Counted from the first letter of the stretch, positions 15,001-27,603 are shown. The stretch is DNA of 64,000 bases from Metopolophium dirhodum (GCF_019925205.1 NC_083564.1:1617491-1681490), one strand, 5' to 3'. Translations and numbers: made by a program. The notes: generated from the sequence alone by a model not told the origin.

Positions 15001-18000
15001 ATAAATTAAAATACAATCTTATTACAATTCAATATACTAAAATATAACTGAAAAATACTGTAAAAAAAATGATATGCAAATATCAACAATATATGTATAT
15101 ATCTCACTTATTTTATTATCAACTATTAAATTATAAAGCAAATAAAATGTATATTTGACGTACTGTGTTGTAACATTTGATTGTTGTATTGTAAATATAT
15201 TCATAATTTTAATTATAGTTTGGGCATCATAGACCATTTTTAAAGGTCTAAATGACAATATTACTCTACTATCACAAATTTGATCAAGAGGATTTGTTTC
15301 AAACAACAAACTGAATAAATACTTTTGTCTATCAATGCTATCTTGATCAATGCTTTGGCTACATGCTAAATCTTGAGCGCTTTTGTATTGATCAAATGAT
15401 TTAGAGATAATAAGTTTTGGTATTGTATTTAATTGTTGTAAACCTAATACTGATAATGTTTCACCAGAAGCTTCCACTCTGGAATATAAATTATAATATG
15501 TTATTAAATGAAAATAATATGTAAATAATTGTATTGTAATACTTAATAGCATTAGCTGTTAATCTTCTTTGAAGTTCCAGTGAAAATTCTTTAAAACAGA
15601 CAGTCAACACTTTTTGTGTAGATGTAAATTCTTCGTCAAAAACAGATATTTCTAATGTATGTAAACAAAATTTAAATATTGTGTCTATAAATGTTTCAGG
15701 ATATATTGTTGTAGCTGAACTTTCTTGATAACCTATTGCTTTATACAACTTTTCTTTTTCACTAACGTTCATAACTTCTTCAAATTGTTTAACTAAAATA
15801 CAAAAATAAGTTAAAATAGGCCTTTTAACTTTTATTAAAATTGTAAATTACTAATATCTTTTTCTTTTTCTTTATCATTATCATTTTTGGAACGCCAAAA
15901 ACTGAACCATCCTCGTTCTGCTTCTACTTTTTTTATTTCTTCTTGAATTTTTCCTTCTCTTTCCACCTGTAAATACATATTTATACTTAAAATTTTCATA
16001 GACTAAATTTGAGAAGTTCTTGTCTTATTGTTCGTCATTAAGGACAATATTAAAAATAATAAGCTAAAAATTAGAAATCGGATACATTTATAATTTATAA
16101 ATTTGAACTATATGTGTATGTGCATACCATTTATTTCATATGGAAGAAAATAATAATAAATATATTTGTTAAAGCACACCAGATAGAAAAATTAAAAACA
16201 TACAACTCCAATATTCAAAATTATGTTTTAGGAAAAGATAGGACAAAGATATTTAAAGAATGTATAAAATGTAATTAAAAATTGTACACAAGATTCTTAC
16301 TATATTTTCTACTCTTTGTCTGGTCAAAATAATATTCATCACATCTAAATTATTTTCCAATTCAGATATTCTATTCAATGTTATAGTTGACGGTTTTTTT
16401 GATTCTAGTTTTTGTCTGTAAAGAATACTATACTCTTTAATTAATTTCCTATGTGAACTCATATGAATCCAATCCCAATTTCTATGTATCCTTCTTACAT
16501 CTTCTTCCAATACACACTTATATGCAAATTTCCACCTAAATTTAAAAAAAAACAATACTTAACTGAATAAAACAATAATATTAAAATATATTATAAAACC
16601 TATATCCTAACAAAAACAATAATTTTCACTTATACCAAAATTTAAAGTTTAAAATAAATAAGTTTAGTAATATTTGTCATACTATTATATTAAAGAAGCA
16701 CACAACACAAAAAAAAATTTTCTTTATTAAAAAATAATCATCCAGCGTATTGGTATATACAACACACATACATACATTTTGTGAGTTACCTTTCGGGGAA
16801 ATTATTTTTAAAATTTTGCTCACTAAGTAATAAATATGAATAATAATTTGTTTAAACAATATTACCATTCTTTATAGTTTCCTTTATATTCTTTAACTAA
16901 TGGTCGGTATTTTCTATAAGGCATTGCTTTAGTTAAACGATCTAAAGATTCTGCAGCCATAATTAAATGTTGATATTGAGTTTTACTAATTCCTAAACCA
17001 TAAAATTATACTATGTAAATAAATTTTGTTTAAAATAAAAATCTAGTTTATCTAAAAATATTGTATTTACTTATGTTTAAGCTTTCCATGTCAATATAAA
17101 TAGAATATTTTGGTATTGTATAATCACTACCATCTAATTCTGGTTTCGGATTCATTTTCATTTTAGCTTTAGCGTTAATTGGACCCAACACTAAAATAAA
17201 AAAGTAATATTTTTCATAAATAATTAAACAAACAATGAAAATATAAACAAATATTTATATAATAACTTACAATATTCATAACCATCAGGTAGAACATCTT
17301 TCTTTGGTATTCCATTTATGAAAGAATCATTGTATGTTTCTCTTGGTTGTTCAGTAAATAAATTACCTTTAGAATTCCAATAAACAGCATATCCTTCCAT
17401 AGAGATAATCTAAGAAAATAACATTTAAAAAAAAATACAAGCCTAAGACTTTTTAATATCTAATTATAAAAATAATTACATTTTTTTTTTTGGATTTTAC
17501 AAAATTACAACTCACTTTTAAGTAAATTATTTGAGATGAATAATAGATTTAAAATATTTTAATATTGAGTTTTTAAATATGATGATAGGTCAATTAACTC
17601 TAATATAAAAATTATTATACTAAATATGAACATTTGCTATGTTAAACACTTGTAAGACAAAGACAACAAATGGGAGTTTGTCATACTTTTAGCAATACAA
17701 ATATATTAAAAAAAAGAGGATAAATTTAGTAATGTATTTTGTTAAATTTGTATTACAGCAGAACCTCAAACTTCCAAACTAATTGGGACCGCATCTAGTT
17801 CGGATATTGGAAATTTAAAAAAAAAATTTAGAATTACATATGTATTAATTATTTATTATTTGTATGATTAAATATTTATTATTGTTATTAATATTTTATT
17901 AGAATTACATACATACATTACATTATCAGAAACATTATCATACATTATAAGAAATACATAACATTTATTTTATTTACATATGTATTATATTTTTTTGACA

Positions 18001-21000
18001 AAAATATCAATTTTAATTTGATGATGAGCTGCAACACGCTTTTGTGCAGCCAAGTCTCGCAAACGTTTAAGGAGAAGTAATTGTGTTGGACAACATTCGG
18101 CCTGTTTTTCAAACCACTCAAGACCAGTTTCAAATGCAGCAAATGCTTCAGCAGATGTTGGTTCTTTTGGTGTACTCATACTTTCATCACTACTGCTGTC
18201 GTCACTTTCTTCATTTTCCAAAGAATAAATGATTTCATCGCTATCTAATATTTGATATCCTAGATCATTTACATCAGTTGCTAACCAATCAACAACATCA
18301 TCATAATTACAGTCATTAAATCCTGGAATTTCATTAAATAAATCAATAAAATCATCAAGATTATTTAGATCAGTTTCTTCTTCGGCTTCTAACTCCATAG
18401 AAGCAACCCACAACTTCTTCCAAGCATTTCGTAAATTTTCCTCAGTCAAATTATCCCAGGCATCTGGCTACCATGTAACAGCAGTGTTTCAAATTCAATA
18501 ATTTTGAAAATGCAACAACACTCTCTTCAGTGCCTTCATTTAATAAAAGTCTCCTCAACATTTGTTTTCGGTACATTCTTTTGAACTTTTCGATTACTCC
18601 CTGATCCATGGGTTGAATCAAAGACATTACGTTTGGTGGAAAAAACATGACTTTATAATCTGGATCAATTAAATTTAATACTTCGGCGGATGGGTGAGTG
18701 GGTGCATTGTCTAGTAGGAGTAACACTTTACCTGTCTTGTGATGATCTTGATGCCATTTTTTTACATTTTTTATGAAATAATTTTCAAACCAATTAAGAA
18801 ATAATTTGAGTCCATCCAAGCATTTTTTTGAGCTGTATATGTTACCGGTAAGTTTTTGATGTTCTTGAAACACGGTGGTTTCTTTGATTTTCCTATGAGT
18901 AGTAATGGCAATTTATGGGTCCTAGCAGCATTAGCGCATGTCATAATTGTTACTCTTTCTTTGGATACCTTAAAACCACGCGCTGCATGTTCTTAGCAAG
19001 GAGCAAGTGATTTTTTTGGTAGTGCTTTCCAGTTTAAGCCATTTTCATCGGCATTGTAAACTGAATCTTGAGAATATCCTTCTTTTTCCACAAATAATTG
19101 GAATATTTGTTTAAAATTTTCAGCGTTACTTGAATCAGCTAATAATGATTCACCTTGAATTTTAACTCACGTATTCCATGTTGAGATTTAAATTTATGAA
19201 GCCAGCCGCTGCTGGCCTTAAAATCTTCAGGGCCCTTAAGTTTTGTATTCATCCAGAGAGCTTTTTCACATATGAGTGATCCAGAAATTGGTTCATTTAA
19301 GCTCCGTTTTTATATAAACCATATTTCCATTGCTTTGTCAAGATCTTGATATTTTGCGACTTTCATAACTTTCCTTCTATTTATTCCATCACCACTATCC
19401 ATCTTTGACGCAAAATCCATTATTGCATGACGGTTGTTTTTAATATCTGTAACTGTTGCTTTACCTATATTATAAAGACGCTAGTCTCACCTTTGTCCGG
19501 TTTAGCAAGAATTTCTATTTTTTAATCCATCGTAAGAACATGACGTTTACTAGACATTTTAGATACATTTCACAATCGTAATATATTTGTACGTACAATG
19601 TATAACAATGTGTGTGCGGTAGAGAGCCGAACTAAACTGCCAAGTAAAACACGAGGACATCGTTTAGATAAGTCTATTGCGTTTTGGTTATCTACTAATG
19701 ATTGACGCCCGTAAAATACATACATAATCTGTACTAATAATAAACCAAAAACGATAGTTATGATAAATTCGATAAACCGACTGGCCGGATATGAGTTTCC
19801 ATGTTCGGATAACAGAACGTTTGAATACGCTAATTATAGTTCGGATAATAGAGGGTTCGTATAACGGAGGTTCAGATAATCGAGGTTCTACTGTATTTAA
19901 AATATTTAAATTTCTTTAGAAATTACAAATCTACTTTCTAAACACAGTGTCAATGTTGTTTGCAGTTAGGCAGTCAAAACCTAACAAAGGTATTTAATGC
20001 TTAATTGGTTTTATTATAATTATTTGATAACAGCCACTAAGGAATGGTATAGTTTTTTTATAATCATAATTGCGCCACTGGTGGAAGCCCAAATGTAATA
20101 CATTTATGCATCATAAAAGAATTCAACATAATTACAAATTTATAATACAGGCACTGGTCTAACGTGTGATCTACCAGTGATTGGTGATCTACATTTAAAC
20201 GTTTACAGTATAAATAATAACAGTAACAAAATGTCGAAATACATATTATTATAACTTATATCAACTATGCTTCTTAAAATGTATCTACCTTAAAGATCAT
20301 TGCTAGTGGATCTTGGCCTTTATCAATAAATCTATTCCAATTTGAATCAGTTGAATGTGAAGTTATATCATAAAGTGTACAGCCAAAAGAAAATGGATTA
20401 TTCGGAAATGTTACTCGGTCTTCATATCTAATATGGATTGTTTTAATATTGACTTGCACATTTCTGATAATCTGAGTAGCCAACTTTTCAACAAAAGAAT
20501 CTTTTACATTATCTTGATCCATTTCTAAAAAATAATTTTACAATGATATTAAATATTAATAATCAATGTCCAATGTAAAACACATTTTAAAACTATATAA
20601 TAAGATATTAATAAACGTTATAAACTATTAAATTTAGTAATGCATGTAGCACATAGTGAAACTCGATGAATTTAAATGAATGATTTATACTAAGTGTTGC
20701 ACTAAGTGAGGGAATATTATAGAATTTCGTCAAAAATTTAATTTATAAAAAAAAAAATTGTGGCCATGTAATCTCGATATTTTAGATTCTGAGCGGAGCG
20801 AGGAAGGCAGAGTGGTTTTACAATGGCGTTTATTTTTTTTTTTTATCCTATATACAAATTTTCTACCGGAAGGAGTGCTTCGATTTCAACATATAGTGCC
20901 TTATCTTTTAGCAAATTGGATCAAGATGGTACTTTAGAAAGGTCATTTTTCGATTTTCTCAATAATTAATTAATGCTACGGGAAAAATTACTGAAAAATT

Positions 21001-24000
21001 ATGAAAAACCGCTTAAAATGGGATTTTAATTTCTAATGCTTTGTTTATCACCATACCAACGAATAAAAAATTATAATATTAATTCAACTTAAAGGCTATA
21101 ATAAATAATAAAAATATAAAAAATCCAGACTGATAAACCGTCTCCGCTAAGAATCGTTTTTCTTGGTATGATATCATTGAATTCAAGTTTAATACAATTC
21201 ATTATACATTGACCCACTTGTAACCTACTGTACAGCAGAGCGACATCCACTCACCCGCTTTTTTTAATTTATAAATTATATTTACTATAACCTACAAACA
21301 AAAATGTATCATAAATGAATAAAAAAAAAAGTTTAAGTCAAAAATTTCAATTGTCTGTAAACATTTCAAAAAGATTCAAAGTATTTTAAAAATTATAGAT
21401 ATAATGAATTATGCATCGAAAATTCTTATTTTAATATTTGGTGGAAATTTCATGGGGGAATAAAATATATAAATGTTATGAAACATTTAATGTCGAAACA
21501 AATTAACAGCTTTGTAATTATTAAAAAAATGTTTTCACCAACTATCATTTAATAGTATTTATACATATCTATTTTATTTTTTAGTTTATATATACTGTGA
21601 TTATTGAACATACTATTTTTTTGTTGATCCAACAATTTAATATTCTCTATTCTTGAAATTTCATTTTGTTTTGCTGTTTGTTTGTTTTTCTCTTCTTTTT
21701 CCACATCATATGTAACATCTTGGGTTGGAACCACAAGTAAGAAAAGACTATCAATGGATGCTTCTACTGAACCGCTATATAGATTTTTCCATGGTATTTT
21801 TAACACCAACTTGCCTATGTAACAAATAATAACACCGATCTTCATAAGTACTTAATACAATAGAATTTAATAGAATTATAGTATTTTCAGTTTACCAAGA
21901 TGTCCATAAATAGTTCTGACTGGTAGGTCTAAACTATCTAAACATGTTTCCTTTAGTTTAAGATCTCTTAAAACAACATCTCCTATAACAAACAATTATT
22001 ATTATTTATTACATTTTATAATATACCATATTGTTCAGGTTAAGAATATAATGGGTCGGCGGATGCAGACCGAAACACAAAACCCGTGGGAATCCCTAGG
22101 TAACTACTAGACACTTTTTCATTGGACGTTAAATATCGGCAATCATTGTCTATCACAAGTTGATGTACACCTATAGTACAGTGGGTATATGCAACACAAA
22201 TAATTTTTTCGGCTGTCCGATATACTCTTATCCTGAATAGAATATATTTTTTAAATTTATTTATAATACTTAATTAAAACATTGCAGTTTTTCAGATAGT
22301 TGTGTGCATTTAATATTTAAACATAATCTATTAATTAGTTTTGAACTCAATCACAGTAATTAATGCTACTAATTTCACTAATTTAAGTAAAATACTAAAA
22401 TATCATAATTTTTTCTCAGTAATAAGATATTATACATTAAAAATAGACCCTTATAAATAACCACTTTTGGCACTCTTAGATTAAAATTATGAATTTAAAA
22501 TAAAGACAGATTAAAAGGATAATTGAGTTTTTACAAAACCAGTAAGATAAAATCCTGCTCTGTTCTGTACTGCCTCGTTAATTTGGAAATCAATGTGTAT
22601 AAATCAAACAGACTTCTATTGTATTTAATAATAAAAACTAGGAACAAATAATTAACTATAAAAATAGTTCTTATAAAGATAAGATAATTATTTAAGAAGC
22701 AAATAAAATTTAACAACACTAATTAGTTTTTATTGATACTGTTTAACTTAGTTGAACTTCAACACAATCTACATATTTTTAAAACTATCGGTGTATTTCA
22801 ATTATTATAATTATTATTATTATTTACTACAATATACAACAATAATAATTTAGAATAATATAATGATATAGGTGTGACTGAAATGTTTAATAAATAAATA
22901 TGATAAAAACAATAACATTCTTTTATTTTAAATTTAATTTATTTAAGTCTTCAGTGTTTTGTTTAAATAAAATGTATTACTAACTTATATTAATCAAAAC
23001 AAATTATCAACAAGTCAATAAGTAAAATAAAACATAATACATTTTTGATAAACACATAATAAACAATTATCATAGGTAACTCCGAAGCATATGCATAAAA
23101 GTATAATATTATTTTGTACACGTAATGGGGTATAAAGTTATCCATTATTATATCAGTGATATTTGAATAATTGAGTTTAATTAATACAATTATTGATTTG
23201 TTAAAAAAATATTATTTTTAATAGTCAAAATATACAAATTGTAAAAATTTAAAGTGAAAAAAAAATTAATCAGCTAGTCTCCTAGCTAAGTCACCTAACT
23301 TTATACGAAAGATGCACTTGATTAAAGTTTAGGTTCAATAGTCGATAGATTATATTATGTAAAATATATACTATATTCAGAAGTTGAGATCTTAAAAATA
23401 TCAAAATTAATTAAATTATTTAATGGCAATCAAGAAATATTGTAATCAATCATTTTTATTTGTTTATTAGTAGGTAATTGTATACACAATACAAAAATGT
23501 ATTAAGCCACCTTAACACGTTCACTGTGTATACTTTGTCGTGATGCTGAAAAAAATGGGTTTTAAAAAATGTATGCTAAAAATTGAAAAATTAAAATATC
23601 AGTGTAAGGCTTGCACTTGTTTATGAAATAATGTTTATAGAAAACACTGATGAAATACAAAAAGTTTAATCGTAACTCCGACTAAATTGTAGTGTATTTT
23701 TTAACAAGGTACAAGACATCAATTGGAATTTTCAGTATATTCAAACTATATAAATTATGCCATTTGGCGTCATCCCGTAGTGAAGTGTTAAACTTTCAAA
23801 ATCATTATCATAAATGATAAAATTATTATTATATGAAAATATCAATTTACAAGAAAAGAAAAATATTCTTCATTCATAGAAATTGTTAAGTGTTGAATTC
23901 TTGGTATATAATAATAATAAAATACCTAATAAAAATCAATAGGTAGATTATTTTTTATATAATATGTTTTAGAACTGTAATAATAATAATATGATTTGAA

Positions 24001-24498
24001 AAATAATAGAACAAATCAATCTTATATAGATGAATTTTAAGATAAAAGTATGAGTGAAACATTAATAATAGCACTTTAACCAAAATAAAACAAAAAATTA
24101 CGACATTATATTAAAAACTTAAATAAAAAGCATTTCTTTAATTTTACTTTTTAACTTGTGAAGACAGCTAAATAAAAAATATGTTACATCAAATTAAAAC
24201 AGACAAAACAATATAGCAGGGGTCGAAAAGAAAGAATATTTTAAGCGTTGAACAAAAAAAAAATTTAAGTACCTACTCGAAAATGTTATTGAATATTTTT
24301 GATATAGTAAAATAGTTAATTGCGTTTTAAGCTGGAAGTAATGTTTATTTTTGCTACTTCTATCAATTTATTTAAGAAGTGTACACATTTTTACTCACCA
24401 CCCCATATTCCAATATTCAGCTGAGAACTATCTAAATTCTCGACATATTCACCAATAAACCTGTTGAGCACATCAGCCACCAAAGATTCAAACACCAT
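80..24498 (-). CDS. Vps13: Vps13, intermembrane lipid-transfer protein (3' end beyond window)
   Basis: VPS13 is a rod-like bridge protein moving bulk lipid at membrane contact sites. The N-terminus (MVFESLVADVLNRFIGEYV) is the chorein motif; later exons give IIRNVQVNIKTIHIRYED and VAB-type repeats (CPFWMINKTG; APALIINHTE). I read 45 exons, all GT-AG and phase-consistent, about 2,490 of an expected ~3,200 residues: 24498-24399, 21982-21896, 21814-21614, 20524-20289, 17409-17271, 17190-17071, 16992-16866, 16535-16301, 15966-15852, 15792-15543, 15478-15164, 14969-14817, 14751-14571, 14502-14316, 13610-13528, 13414-13261, 13154-12919, 12849-12579, 12495-12272, 12136-11978, 11847-11725, 11648-11479, 11413-11260, 11187-11058, 10981-10857, 7624-7366, 7300-7161, 7083-6952, 6888-6763, 6686-6584, 6515-6366, 6302-6115, 5927-5790, 5729-5646, 5574-5392, 5331-5185, 5116-4946, 4883-4732, 4676-4559, 4498-4274, 1342-1118, 1030-827, 766-629, 564-406, 237-80. 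The last donor (GTTAGT) is the least certain. No UBA domain seen, so A/C-like rather than VPS13D. No stop or frameshift: a working gene. Confidence 0.93.
1577..3790 (-). mobile_element. Jockey-type LINE, 5'-truncated and frameshifted, in a Vps13 intron
   Basis: Non-LTR retrotransposon copy in the long Vps13 intron between 4273 and 1343, in the same orientation as the gene. Its 3' end is a poly(A) tail, seen as a T-run on the plus strand at about 1581-1597. The coding part spans the linker after the endonuclease (3500-3780) and the reverse transcriptase (3499-1697). The 5' part is missing. Flanks show only an imperfect AT-rich direct repeat (TTAAAATAT-like), so the target duplication is uncertain. 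Confidence 0.85.
1697..3499 (-). pseudogene. Reverse transcriptase of a Jockey-type LINE, broken
   Basis: Three overlapping reading frames (3499-2675, 2694-2218, 2230-1697) together give a reverse transcriptase, so at least two frameshifts break it. Visible RT motifs are LIPKPGKPPNVPTSYRPISL, then AFDRVWHTGLLYK, then GVPQGSDLSP, then ATYADDTSIL with the catalytic YADD, then KYLGIILDKRLTW. The C-terminus has the RRLKRRWCRDLL block also found in the second LINE of this window. It would have copied the element's RNA at a nicked target. It cannot do so now. Family assignment is by motif order and RT style, without a database search. Confidence 0.85.
7868..9790 (-). mobile_element. Second Jockey-type LINE in a Vps13 intron, 5'-truncated
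   Basis: Sits in the Vps13 intron between 10856 and 7625, in sense orientation. A poly(A) tail appears as a T-run at about 7869-7886. The 5' side stops near 9790 at another T-run. The 3' part carries an AT-rich insert of roughly 90 bp (about 8005-8098) directly after the RT stop. A stretch just past it still reads NQDESVISGW, matching the tail expected from the related copy at 1.6-3.8 kb, so that insert probably shortened the protein. It shares motif order with the first LINE but is clearly diverged from it, so the two are different families or subfamilies. Confidence 0.83.
8099..9535 (-). CDS. LINE reverse transcriptase, long open frame
   Basis: A 478-residue open frame from the first ATG. 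The frame stays open upstream to about 9783, where it reads GSLWKATKKLLRHKASNLPL and similar, so the ATG at 9535 is not a true start. RT landmarks in order: MIQKPNKPPDSTSSHRPISL, QFGFRTSHSTIHQVHRLVDA, AFLDISQAFDRVWHQGLLYK, GVPQGGILSPLLYNI, VADYADDKVIISI (YADD catalytic box), VKYLGLTLDQRLTW, and the end RRLKRKWCRDLLL. No frameshift is seen across the RT core, which suggests a younger insertion than the copy at 1.6-3.8 kb. The endonuclease domain is absent through 5' truncation, so it is not autonomous. Confidence 0.8.
   Translation of the reverse strand: MNTALDAPLQPSPSVKPFSPNEVKYLIHKYPRNKSPGFDLITSEVAKNLPKRAIVHLTHIYNSILRLSYFPLLWKFSNIIMIQKPNKPPDSTSSHRPISLLPFFAKILERLLLKRIAPIIAEKQILPDYQFGFRTSHSTIHQVHRLVDAISYSLEKKLYCTCAFLDISQAFDRVWHQGLLYKLKSFLPTSYFLLFKSYLSDRSFKICYGTTTSEIASINAGVPQGGILSPLLYNIFVSDQPTSPNTSVADYADDKVIISINDDPYMASAYLQTHLGMMERWYTKWKFKVNQNKSIHTTFTLRQVPCPRVLLYDIPIPSSPSVKYLGLTLDQRLTWAQHIREKRLSLNNRLRMLKNLIGNKATPINIKLLLYKTLLKPIWTYGLQLWGNAKKSNLNKIQAFQNMTLRKVFNAPPYVSNHTLHLDCNLNTIHDEAKRFYKKFHNCLSSHSNPLIKNLSSLTIPGSPPRRLKRKWCRDLLL
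10616..10690. repeat. Half-copy of the TTAA-flanked GARGACGCC MITE
   Basis: The stretch with TGTGTAAGACTGAGACAACA and GGTGTGATGTCCTC matches the right arm of the 420-bp fold-back element at 28841-29260. Only one arm is recognisable. It lies in a Vps13 intron. Confidence 0.55.
17756..19893 (-). mobile_element. pogo/Tigger-like DNA transposon in a Vps13 intron
   Basis: A 2,138-bp element bounded by TA on both sides (17754-17755 and 19894-19895), the target duplication of the Tc1/mariner-pogo group. The ends start CAGCAGAACCTC and, inverted, CAGTAGAACCTC. Inside the ends lie AACTAATTGGGACCGC and AGTTCGGATA blocks typical of Tigger elements. It fills the Vps13 intron between exons 4 and 5 in sense orientation. 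The transposase is broken (next entry), so it is a dead copy. Confidence 0.88.
17985..19560 (-). pseudogene. Tigger-type transposase, broken by stops and frameshifts
   Basis: Reading from 19557 the protein starts MSSKRHVLTMD, then meets a stop where a glutamine is expected before KIEIL. CENP-B-like helix-turn-helix sequence follows in pieces (SGWLHKFKSQHGIREL). The DDE core is then seen: YNADENGLNWKALPKKS with the first catalytic D, LLLLDNAPTHPSAEVLNLID with the second, and FPPNVMSLIQPMDQGVIEKF. A frameshift near 18470 separates this from the acidic C-terminal part (18449-17985: NDCNYDDVVDWL). At least three disruptions. The same layout is seen in host-domesticated Jerky/Tigger-derived genes, but the stops and intact TIRs argue for a dead transposon. 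Confidence 0.87.
20778..21255 (+). repeat. GATTCTGAGCGG repeat, copy a
   Basis: Starts ATTTTAGATTCTGAGCGG, and near 21160 has the inverted end CTAAGAATCGTTTTTCTT. A further ~90-bp tail includes GACCCACTTGTAACCTACTG and ends in GAGCGACATCC. It lies in the Vps13 intron between exons 3 and 4. Related copies: 25535-26245, 34855-35167, 38203-39650, 61681-62490. Confidence 0.7.
21983..24398. other. Long first Vps13 intron, nothing recognised
   Basis: 2.4 kb of AT-rich sequence between coding exons 1 and 2 of Vps13. I see no exon, no TE protein and no clear terminal repeats. A first intron this long next to 60-100-bp introns elsewhere in the gene may hold regulatory sequence, but nothing in it shows this directly. 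Confidence 0.5.
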
Positions 24499-25530
24499 GA
24501 TTTCATATGAATTTTGAGATTATTGATTAAAATCAAATATAGTACAAGACATCATTGCTAAATAATTAAGAAACAATATTTAAACTTCCATATAAATATA
24601 ATATAATACAATTAACTGTACATACAATATAAATGAGTTAAAATTGTCTTACTTGCAGTAGTATAGTATAGAATAGAATAAAAGTACATGTATATTAAAT
24701 GGATATATACTATATTACTAAATCTATAATACACAATTAATGAAAGTTTGATGACATAATCATAGAATTTTAGTTCTACAAATCTACGAATTAAATAATA
24801 AAAATTAATAAAATAATAGATAACGGTTGATAAAAAAACAAGCTTTTATCAGTAAGTGAGTAACATTATTTTATGGCAACATTGCCAACCTTACTTTGAG
24901 ATTGAGAATTTCGGGCTTTGAGTATTGAATTTAAATAATATGATGTGAAATGCTGTAAACACTTAAACATTTATTACCTATATTATTATTTATTATCGAC
25001 TATCGTCATCACCAAAGGGCAAAGACCACAATATTTGTTATTAATATATTAAATACTTATTATTACTTTATTACTTAAAAAGTTAAATTACAATTATTTA
25101 AACTTAATTCGTAATTACTAATTCGTACCACAGACATTGATGATGATTGAAATATAAATATTAATTCAACATGTTTATTGTATGCCGGTGATAACAATAA
25201 TATTTTTTTATAGCAGTAGTAGTCAGTTACTTCTTCACGGAAATTAATTACTAAATTAACATTAATTATTATTTATGTTTGAATGTTTCCGTATACATTA
25301 CTAAGCAAGATGCCTTAAAATAAGTATAGCGATACGCCGATACTATTCTATACTCTATTAAATCGGCCTTAATACACTATTAAAAGTTACAACCTAAGCT
25401 TTTGATTTTCAACGTCAGTATCTTTTCAGGTGGGAAAGTAAATCTAGTTAGTGCATTCGGGTGGTCGAATTTAAATATTCCTAGTAGTTTACAAAAACTC
25501 CGGGAAAAACGCAAAAAAAAGGTGAGAAAG
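24499..25530. promoter_or_regulatory. Vps13 upstream region
   Basis: Sequence upstream of the Vps13 start codon, on the side facing Nup50. It must contain the Vps13 promoter and 5' UTR. No TATA box or start site stands out, and no open frame is convincing. Confidence 0.35.
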
Positions 25531-25534
25531 TCCA

Positions 25535-26245
25535 TCGCTCTGCTCTGTACAGTAGGTTACAGGTGAGTCACTGTATAATGGATGGTATTAAATTTTAATT
25601 CAATGATATTATAATATCAATATATCATTGTATACGGAAAACGATTATGAGCGGTGACGGTTTGTCAGTGTGGAACTGTGGAATGTGGATATTTTCATTT
25701 TATAATTATATTGTTATCAGTGGTGTAGCTATGATTTTGGAATGAAAAAAGTGAGGGGGGGGGGGGGGAAGCAAAGCAAAAAAAATAAGGTGTGCAAGTG
25801 GGTGTTGCTCTGCTATACAGTAGATTACTAGTAAATTTGCACATTTTCACGTTTTTTACGTGTTTTATCAACATTTGAACTTTAAATGCTAATAAAAAAA
25901 ATTGTGACTGGATTTTTAATATTTTTCAAATATCATTGTAACAATATATTAAGAAACCTTGTATTAAATTTTCAATCTTTTTTACCAAATAAATACAATT
26001 TTGTTGACATCATAGAAAAAATAATTTAAAAATTGGAAACTGAAAACAGTCCAAAACAAATCAATATTTTTTGAAAATGTTATCGTGTATATAAAATGGT
26101 GATATCAACAACCAGTGAAAATTTGATGTATATACGGTTAGAGTTACACTAAAAACCAAAATCGATTTTCTCGAAAACAGATTTTGCGTAAAAATTCCCG
26201 TTTTTCCTTAATTTTTCTTTTGTTTTTCACGTCGCTTTTGAAAAC
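25535..26245 (-). repeat. GATTCTGAGCGG repeat, copy b, broken into two parts
   Basis: The first part (about 25535-25690) has CTGTACAGTAGGTTACAGGT and GATTATGAGCGG. The second (about 25775-26245) ends in a block with TTTCACGTCGCTTTTGAAAA, matching the inverse of 38380-38470. A G13 run (about 25755-25768) lies between. It is in the shared Vps13-Nup50 upstream region. Confidence 0.6.
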
Positions 26246-26639
26246 TACTGTGGTTCCTAGAGCTTACAGCGCCCTCTGTATAAACACGGACTTCGTACAA
26301 ATTGTGAAGCCAAATTAAACCACCGGTAGCGCTGAAAACTTCAAGAACGGTATTCTTATCAGCTAAGTGACACTTTTTCGTGGCCGTCCGCCGACCTTGT
26401 CGTTTCCAGTCCATTATATATAATGGATATATGATTATTAGTCCGTGGACCACACTGTTCCCTTAGAACCTACCCCATATTATCTATGACTGTTCCACGG
26501 CAGGTGGCTAGCCTGCTGGCCAATGGCCATTCACCAATAAATATATTTTAAATGAGCTAGACAGCGCCACAGGCCAAAGCCTTAATCGATAATCCGCCAT
26601 TCCGAACCCGGATCGGCGGGCTTGTGTATTTTCTTATCA

Positions 26640-26997
26640 GCTTATTTTATTTATTCTTTGACGAGTGACGACTTGTGATTGGAGAGTCAGTGGAGATGCT
26701 ATGAGTATTTCTCGTGTTTGAGGGCTGAGTTTCGTGGTTATCGAAATTACCATTTAATATTTATCAGTTACTAGTTGCGTACTTGCGTCTTATTTTTCAC
26801 ATTAACAAATCGACGGTTATTATTCAGCGTTAAGAGAATAAGACGTAAAGTGTAGTTAATATACGCGTATAGGTATCGTATAAATTCCGAAGTTTATTCT
26901 TACTGTCAAGTGTAAATAAGATTTGTGTAAACTGAGTTATAATAACTAGAGTTATCTAGTGACTCCGGGACTCTTCCAATTTGTCAAAAGCAAAAAG
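26640..26997 (+). other. Probable Nup50 5' UTR exon
   Basis: A stretch ending GCAAAAAG followed by GTGAGC, a strong donor, with the matching acceptor at about 27582 just before the Nup50 start codon. The 5' limit is a guess; no TATA box is obvious. The exon has no long open frame. Confidence 0.5.
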
Positions 26998-27603
26998 GTG
27001 AGCTTCAGAAATTAGTCTATTTATTTAATTTATTCCCATACTGTACTTTAAATTTTTTATTTAGAGATCAACCAAAAAATCTAATATTACAATATTTCGT
27101 TAGAAAGTAGAAACTTAATATATGTATGGTTTATTATTGAGTCATAGATATACTATTTTAGTCTTGAATTAACCAGAACCCGTTACACATTTAAAAACCC
27201 TTAAAAATTCAAGCACCCAAAACCCATATAAACCAAATGATTCTATTTTCAAAACACCCAAATTAACATTCATTTTTAATTAAGTAACCAAATAAAACAT
27301 TTAGGTTTACTCAAAACACGAATAAATTTTTATTTTACAATCTATGTATTATTTTGTATATTATATTTTATGTGGTTAGTTCGATTTTGTAGTTAATTAT
27401 TTGTCTAAAAAAATATAACTATAAAATATTATGTTTCTTCTGAATTACTAAACACCTGTATAAATCAATATTAACCCTTATTAACGGTTATTAACACTCA
27501 AAAGTTATTCTGGTGTTTAACCCGAAACCCGGATAAATCATTCGGGTGCAATGCCCTAATATTCAGATCTTTTTGTTTTAAAGGTTAGCGAACATTCATC
27601 ATT

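Noticed and set aside
22040..22240. Slightly GC-richer stretch in the first Vps13 intron
   Set aside because: No terminal repeats, frame or second copy found in the window.
26403..26432. Palindrome CATTATATATAATG as another footprint
   Set aside because: CA...TG ends but no 8-bp direct repeats flank it.
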